This document shows positions 59,613 through 64,000 of a stretch of 64,000 nucleotides of DNA, one piece after another. Location of the stretch: contig SVAM01000008.1 of the NCBI GenBank assembly GCA_015059425.1, positions 1 through 64,000 of the forward strand. Reading direction: 5' to 3'. Numbering within the stretch: position 1 is the first letter of the stretch; each line of letters opens with the position of its first letter. The notes below the pieces were generated by a model that was not told the DNA's origin, searched no databases, and was given only the letters and a program-made list of their open reading frames with translations. The position numbers were made by a program, and so were the translations under genes. The stretch is from Bacillota bacterium (GTDB taxonomy: Bacteria > Bacillota_I > Bacilli_A > RF39 > UBA660).

Positions 59613-60866
59613 CTATATTTCTTTAAGTTCTATTTTAGCACCTACATTAGTTAGCTTATAAATTATATTTTCATATCCTCTTAATATATGTTCAACATCA
59701 GTGATTATTGTTGTTCCTTCTGCTGTAAGTCCTGCTAAAACTAATGCTGCTCCACCACGAAGATCTGTTGCGATAACTTCTTCGCCTTTTAACTTTGTTG
59801 GGCCATTTATGATTGCATTCATACCATTTACTTTGATATTTGCTCCCATTTTATTTAATGAAGGTACATGGCCCATTCTGTTTTCCCAAATTGTTTCTTC
59901 AAATAATGAAATACCATTACATTGAGTTAATAAAACACTCATAGGTTGACCAATATCTGTTGGAAACCCTGGATATACTAAAGTTTTAATGTTGATAGGT
60001 TTTAAGTTATCAACTTTACTTATTTCTATACTATCAGTATTTATTGTTATATGAGAACCCATTTCTTTTAATTTATCGGTTAATGATTCTATGTGTTCTG
60101 GAATAACATTTTTAATAGTTAATTTTTCTCCGCATAATGCCCCTAAAATAATGTATGTTCCGGCTTCTATTCTATCTGGAATAACACTTATTGTAGCATC
60201 ATGTAATTCTTCTACACCAATTATTGTTATTTCATCTGTTCCTGCTCCAGAAATATTAGCTCCCATATTTATTAATAAATCAGCAATATTTATAATTTCT
60301 GTTTCTTTAGCAGCATTGTGAATAACAGTTTTTCCTTCTGCTAGTACACTTGCTAACATCAAATTAATTGTTGCTCCTACACTTTGAAATCTTAAATAAA
60401 TATCTGTTCCAATAAGTCTATCTGCTTTTAATATGTACTTATTACCTTCAGTAATAACTTCTGCTCCTAATGCTTTAAATCCATCTATATGAATGTCTAT
60501 TGGCCTAGAACCAATATTACATCCACCTGGTATATAAATTTCGACATATTTTTCACGCCCTAATAAAGCTCCCATAAAATAATAGGAAGCTCGTAAACGA
60601 CTTGAATAAGATTCTTCAATTAATGTATTTTTTAAATTAGTTGTATCAATAGTTAATTTATCATCCTGTAAATTAACATTACAATTTAATACGTTTAATA
60701 TATCTATTAATGCATCTCTATCTGATATGTTTGGAACATTATTTATTGTTGTTTTACCGCTTGCTAATATAGCTGCTGGTATTAAGGCTACTGCGCTATT
60801 TTTAGCTCCACCTATTTCAATAATTCCAGAAAGTTTGTTATTTCCTTCAATTATCATTTGTTTCAT
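59613..60866 (-). CDS. murA: UDP-N-acetylglucosamine 1-carboxyvinyltransferase
   Basis: First committed step of peptidoglycan synthesis. Visible are GGAKNSAVALIPAAILASG, the catalytic cysteine loop PGGCNIGSRPIDIHIDGFKALGAE (C116), PDRIEAGTYIILGA, PGFPTDIGQP and TDLRGGAALVLAGL. 417 residues, normal length. The first ATG has AAGGGTG upstream. The cysteine form is expected to be fosfomycin sensitive by mechanism. Confidence 0.97.
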   Translation of the reverse strand: MKQMIIEGNNKLSGIIEIGGAKNSAVALIPAAILASGKTTINNVPNISDRDALIDILNVLNCNVNLQDDKLTIDTTNLKNTLIEESYSSRLRASYYFMGALLGREKYVEIYIPGGCNIGSRPIDIHIDGFKALGAEVITEGNKYILKADRLIGTDIYLRFQSVGATINLMLASVLAEGKTVIHNAAKETEIINIADLLINMGANISGAGTDEITIIGVEELHDATISVIPDRIEAGTYIILGALCGEKLTIKNVIPEHIESLTDKLKEMGSHITINTDSIEISKVDNLKPINIKTLVYPGFPTDIGQPMSVLLTQCNGISLFEETIWENRMGHVPSLNKMGANIKVNGMNAIINGPTKLKGEEVIATDLRGGAALVLAGLTAEGTTIITDVEHILRGYENIIYKLTNVGAKIELKEI

Positions 60867-60899
60867 TTTAACACACCCTTACTCCTAAGAAAAATTAAG

Positions 60900-60920
60900 G
60901 TATAAGTTAGGCACTTATAC
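60900..60920 (-). promoter_or_regulatory. Hairpin in the murA leader
   Basis: GTATAAGT pairs with ACTTATAC around a 5-base loop in the leader between promoter and start, with a short T-rich stretch after it on the minus strand. It could be a weak attenuator. The rest of 60867-61082 holds only the promoter. Confidence 0.35.
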
Positions 60921-60984
60921 TATCTTTTATGTTTTTTATTTTATTTTGGTGCATATTAAATTCGTTTAATAAAATACCAATTAT

Positions 60985-61014
60985 AATATATCTTATAAAT
61001 TAAGGTTTTGTCAA
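60985..61014 (-). promoter_or_regulatory. Promoter of murA
   Basis: TTGACA, 18 bases, TATATT on the minus strand. Confidence 0.6.
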
Positions 61015-61082
61015 TCTTTTTAAGTTACTCTTTTTTTTGAATAAATTTCTTATTTTAGTTCTTAATTATTACAGGTGATATA

Positions 61083-61586
61083 ATGAAAAAAATTATTATT
61101 CTATTATTCTTTATAAGTTTAATAGTTATTGCTACTAAAAAAGAAGAAGATATTATTATTCCTAATAATGCCATAAGATTTAGAGTAATAGCTAATAGTA
61201 ATACTTTAGAAGATCAATCACAAAAGTTGATTATTAAAGATAAAATTGAAACAGAGGTTTATAAATTAATTAATGGCGCTGATAATACTGGAGAGGTTAG
61301 AGATTTAATTGAAAATAATATAGATATAATTAATGAAATAGTAGAAAGCTATAATGTACCTTATTCAGTTAACTATGGGTATAACTATTTTCCTACTAAA
61401 AATTATAAAGGAGTTATGTATAAAGCAGGTAACTATGAATCTTTAGTTATTACTTTAGGAGAAGGTTTAGGAAATAATTTCTGGTGTGTATTATTTCCGC
61501 CCCTTTGTTTACTAGATAATAATAAAGACGATGTAAGTGAAGTTAAATACAAATTATATGTAAAAGAATTACTAGATAAGTTCTAA
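61083..61586 (+). CDS. spoIIR: Stage II sporulation protein R
   Basis: Secreted signalling protein that, in B. subtilis, triggers pro-sigma-E processing by SpoIIGA. It has an N-terminal signal segment (KKIIILLFFISLIVIAT), then IPNNAIRFRVIANSNTLEDQSQKLIIKDKIE and the strongly conserved end LGEGLGNNFWCVLFPPLCLLD. Length 167 fits. Its presence suggests a lineage with endospore ability or a remnant of it; no other sporulation gene is in the window. Confidence 0.92.
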   Translation: MKKIIILLFFISLIVIATKKEEDIIIPNNAIRFRVIANSNTLEDQSQKLIIKDKIETEVYKLINGADNTGEVRDLIENNIDIINEIVESYNVPYSVNYGYNYFPTKNYKGVMYKAGNYESLVITLGEGLGNNFWCVLFPPLCLLDNNKDDVSEVKYKLYVKELLDKF

Positions 61587-61628
61587 TAATAAACCTTACT
61601 AAATAAACTTTTTTAGGAGGTTTTTTAT

Positions 61629-62162
61629 TTGAATCATATCATAAGTATTATTTTAATAGGTATAGCTTTATCTATGGATACATTTTCACTATCTTTAGGT
61701 ATTGGAACATTTAATGTTTCAAATAAAAAAGCTTTAACTTTATCTTTAATTGTTGGAATGATGCACTTTATTATGCCTTTTATAGGCACTATACTCGGTG
61801 ATAAATTAATTCAAATATTTGAACTTAAAACTGATATTTTACTGGGTATTATTTTAATATTTATTGCTATTAATATGTTTATAGATTTAATTAAACATCA
61901 GGAAGAAACATTTAATCTTTCATTACTTGGTATGATTTTATTTGCTTTTGGGGTTAGTTTAGATAGTTTTTCCGTAGGGCTCGGTATGAAAGCTATAACT
62001 AGTAATATTTATCTTGCTATGAGTATATTTGCAATATGTAGTTCATTATTTACATATATAGGAGTATTTGTGGGAAGATGCGCTAATAAGTTATTAGGAA
62101 CGTATGCTAATATTATTGGTGTTATTATACTTTTTATATTAGGATTGTTTCATTTAATATAA
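61629..62162 (+). CDS. mntP: MntP/YtaF-family membrane protein (manganese efflux type)
   Basis: 177 residues with six membrane segments arranged as a repeat. SMDTFSLSLGIG in the first half and SLDSFSVGLGMK in the second are the paired aspartate motifs of MntP. It is likely a Mn2+ exporter; the related YtaF is linked to sporulation, and spoIIR lies just upstream. The start is TTG, supported by a perfect AGGAGG eight bases upstream and no usable ATG nearby. Confidence 0.87.
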   Translation: MNHIISIILIGIALSMDTFSLSLGIGTFNVSNKKALTLSLIVGMMHFIMPFIGTILGDKLIQIFELKTDILLGIILIFIAINMFIDLIKHQEETFNLSLLGMILFAFGVSLDSFSVGLGMKAITSNIYLAMSIFAICSSLFTYIGVFVGRCANKLLGTYANIIGVIILFILGLFHLI

Positions 62163-62190
62163 AAAATATTCCCGTAACGGAAATATTTTA
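62162..62190. terminator. Bidirectional terminator
   Basis: AAAATATT-CCCG pairs with CGG-AAATATTTT around TAA, between convergent mntP and metG. Confidence 0.8.
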
Positions 62191-63720
62191 TTTTGTTTCA
62201 ATACGTGTGAATAATATTTTTGGCTCATTTAATTTATTGTTTAATTCTAATGCTCCAAAGTTTGTAATTGATTCATATGAAGTTTCTTTAGTATTTAATT
62301 GATCAAAAATATTATTTGCTGTTGTAGGTATAAACGGAGTTAATAAGACAGTACATATACGAATAGATTCTAGTAAGTTATAAAGTACTGTTGCTAGACG
62401 ATCTTTTTTAGTTTCATCTTTGGCTAGAGTCCATGGTGTTGTATCATCAATATATTTATTGCAACTTCTTAATACTTCCATTATTTCATCTATAGCTTCA
62501 TTAACTTTTAATTCATTCATTTTAGCTTCTACAACATCTTTTAATTTTGTAACACTATTTATTAATTCTGTATCTAAATCTTCATTAACTTCTGGATTTA
62601 ATACAATACCATCAAAATATTTATGACTCATGTTTATAGTTCTATTAACTAAGTTACCTAAAGTATTTGCTAAATCTGTATTAGTTCTAGAGATTAATGC
62701 TTCTTCTGAGAAATTACCATCGTTTCCAAATGGCACTTCTCTTAATGCATAATATCTAACTGCATCAACGCCATAAGCATTTATGTATTCTCTAGGGTCT
62801 TTATAATTTCCTAAACTTTTTGATATTTTACCACCATCAAGTTTTAACCAGCCATGACCAAATACTTGTTTTGGAAGTGGTAAATTTAGGGCCATTAACA
62901 TACATGGCCAAATAATTACATGGAATCTTACTATTTCTTTACCTACTAAATGGACATCTGCAGGCCAATATTTTTTGTACAATTCACTTTCTTCATTTGG
63001 ATATCCTAAACTAGTTATATAGTTTGTTAAGGCATCAATCCAAACATATACTACATGGTCCGGATCAAAATCTACTGGTATTCCCCATTTAAAACTTGTT
63101 CTTGATACACATAAATCTTCTAATCCTGGTTTAATAAAATTATTTAACATTTCATTCTTGCGTGATAAAGGTAATATAAAGTCAGGATTCTCTTCATAGA
63201 ATTTTTCTAATCTTTCTTGATATTTTGATAATTTAAAGAAATATGCTTCTTCACTAACTTCTTTAATTTCTCTACCACAGTCTGGACATTTACCATCTAC
63301 TAGTTGTGATTCTGTCCAAAATGATTCACAAGGTATACAATATAATCCTTTATATTCACCTTTGTAAATGTCTCCTTGATCATATAATTTTTTAAATATT
63401 TTTTGGACTGCTAGTTCATGGCCTTCATCTGTAGTTCTTATAAAATAATCATATGAAATACCTAAATGCTCCCATAAATCTTTAGCGTTTGCAATAATTT
63501 TATCAACGTATTCTTTTGGTGTTACTCCTACTTCGTTAGCTTTCTTTTCAATTTTTTCACCATGTTCGTCAGTACCAGTTTGAAAAAATACATCGTATCC
63601 AGTTAATCTTTTATATCTTGCGATAGCATCTGCGATAATTGTTGTGTAGCAATGGCCAATGTGAAACTCAGCACTTGGGTAATAAATCGGGGTTGTAATA
63701 TAATATTTTTCTTTTTCCAT
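62188..63720 (-). CDS. metG: Methionyl-tRNA synthetase
   Basis: Class I synthetase, 510 residues. YYITTPIYYPSAEFHIGHCYTTI contains the HIGH motif. The zinc knuckle has four cysteines (CIPCESFW and CPDCGREI), and KISKSLGN is the KMSKS loop. There is no C-terminal Trbp111-like domain, so it is the short form. The start used has AGAGAG upstream. Expression is controlled by a T-box leader. Confidence 0.97.
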   Translation of the reverse strand: MEKEKYYITTPIYYPSAEFHIGHCYTTIIADAIARYKRLTGYDVFFQTGTDEHGEKIEKKANEVGVTPKEYVDKIIANAKDLWEHLGISYDYFIRTTDEGHELAVQKIFKKLYDQGDIYKGEYKGLYCIPCESFWTESQLVDGKCPDCGREIKEVSEEAYFFKLSKYQERLEKFYEENPDFILPLSRKNEMLNNFIKPGLEDLCVSRTSFKWGIPVDFDPDHVVYVWIDALTNYITSLGYPNEESELYKKYWPADVHLVGKEIVRFHVIIWPCMLMALNLPLPKQVFGHGWLKLDGGKISKSLGNYKDPREYINAYGVDAVRYYALREVPFGNDGNFSEEALISRTNTDLANTLGNLVNRTINMSHKYFDGIVLNPEVNEDLDTELINSVTKLKDVVEAKMNELKVNEAIDEIMEVLRSCNKYIDDTTPWTLAKDETKKDRLATVLYNLLESIRICTVLLTPFIPTTANNIFDQLNTKETSYESITNFGALELNNKLNEPKILFTRIETK

Positions 63721-63743
63721 TTTATTCACTCTCTTTCTTAAAT

Positions 63744-63945
63744 AAAAAAAGTCCATAAACTAAGGACGAGTTTTACCCGCGGTACCACCTTAATTTATGA
63801 ACTTAATCATACTCTTTATTCTTAACGCGAATTACACGATTAAACTCCAGAGTCATCTTCCATAACTAGTATTATTCGTTTACATCAACCACGAACTTTC
63901 TTCAAATACTTGATTATGTACTCATTCCTTCAACATTTAAGTTGT
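63744..63945 (-). promoter_or_regulatory. T-box riboswitch leader of metG
   Basis: The T-box core AGGTGGTACCGCGG is at 63777-63790 on the minus strand. A terminator can form from GTTCATAAATTAAGG and CCTTAGTTTATGGAC (15 pairs including G-U), followed by seven T. The first arm overlaps the T-box, so binding of uncharged tRNA to the antiterminator excludes it. The tRNA should be tRNA-Met; several AUG triplets occur in the stem I region and I could not fix the specifier. Confidence 0.9.
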
Positions 63946-63949
63946 CAAT

Positions 63950-63979
63950 ATTATATTATACAATTTTATTATATGTCAA
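63950..63979 (-). promoter_or_regulatory. Promoter of the metG T-box transcript
   Basis: TTGACA, 18 bases, TATAAT on the minus strand, just upstream of the T-box leader. Confidence 0.75.
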
Positions 63980-64000
63980 GTTTTCTTGAAAAAATACTAG

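Noticed and set aside
1-64000. CRISPR arrays, complete insertion sequences and complete prophage
   Set aside because: No regularly spaced repeats, transposase, integrase or phage structural genes were recognised on either strand.

Overview
The window is about 64 kb of very AT-rich bacterial DNA. It looks like a Firmicutes (Bacilli-type) chromosome. The evidence is extended GGTGAT or AGGAGG Shine-Dalgarno sites, sigma-A promoters (TTGACA/TATAAT), a T-box leader before metG, spoIIR, the mnmE-mnmG-rsmG-parB block, an rplM-rpsI operon beside truA, and UGA used as a true stop (for example at 26295-26297). My inference is an uncultured gut Bacilli of the RF39/Erysipelotrichia kind with sporulation ancestry. 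No 16S gene is present to confirm this. Almost everything is on the minus strand; exceptions are the Rieske oxidoreductase, a small anchored protein, an XRE regulator, a 42-residue peptide, spoIIR and mntP.

Layout. 1-11.2 kb: a surface polysaccharide operon: a WecA/TagO-type initiating transferase, galE, three complete and one partial GT2 glycosyltransferases, two GT4 glycosyltransferases, a polysaccharide pyruvyl transferase, a Wzx-type flippase and an FrhB-like iron-sulfur protein. 11.2-21.6 kb: a YugP-like protein without its zinc site, cysS, a DNA-repair pair (radical SAM plus TIGR03915-type) followed by a divergent chaperonin behind a LexA-type box, secG, a GNAT enzyme and a LigD-like PE-polymerase protein without a ligase domain. 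21.6-24.8 kb: a polysaccharide O-acylation set (lipoprotein, MBOAT, DHHW) and tRNA-His. 24.8-32.4 kb: a FAD/Rieske oxidoreductase, an operon with an amino-acid dehydrogenase-like protein, a Clp-type AAA+ protein and a CheD-like protein, then padR-DUF1700-def and a tetR with a visible operator.

32.5-45.7 kb: an origin-proximal type block (parB, rsmG, mnmG, mnmE). It is interrupted by a self-contained four-gene operon of unknown function with a membrane-anchored McrB-like AAA+ ATPase, a DUF2357/McrC-like partner, a membrane protein with calcium-type D-x-D-x-D-G repeats, and an unrecognised protein. Upstream of mnmE lies a lone VirB6/TrbL-like membrane protein. 45.8-53.9 kb: a more accessory stretch with small membrane proteins, methyltransferases, a transglutaminase-like protein and a CitG-like gene between two copies of the rpsI 3' end, which looks like an old integration site. 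53.9-64 kb: rpsI, rplM, truA and two intact but motif-less remnants of the ECF transporter ATPases at their usual locus, a small transcript whose two ends are complementary, rpmE, an SGNH-like protein lacking catalytic residues, murA, spoIIR, mntP and metG.

Several proteins keep a fold but have lost the active site (YugP-like, two EcfA-like, SGNH-like). This recurring pattern, the four-gene AAA+ operon and the small self-pairing transcript are the most interesting things in the window. All functional calls come from reading motifs by eye; no database search was possible.
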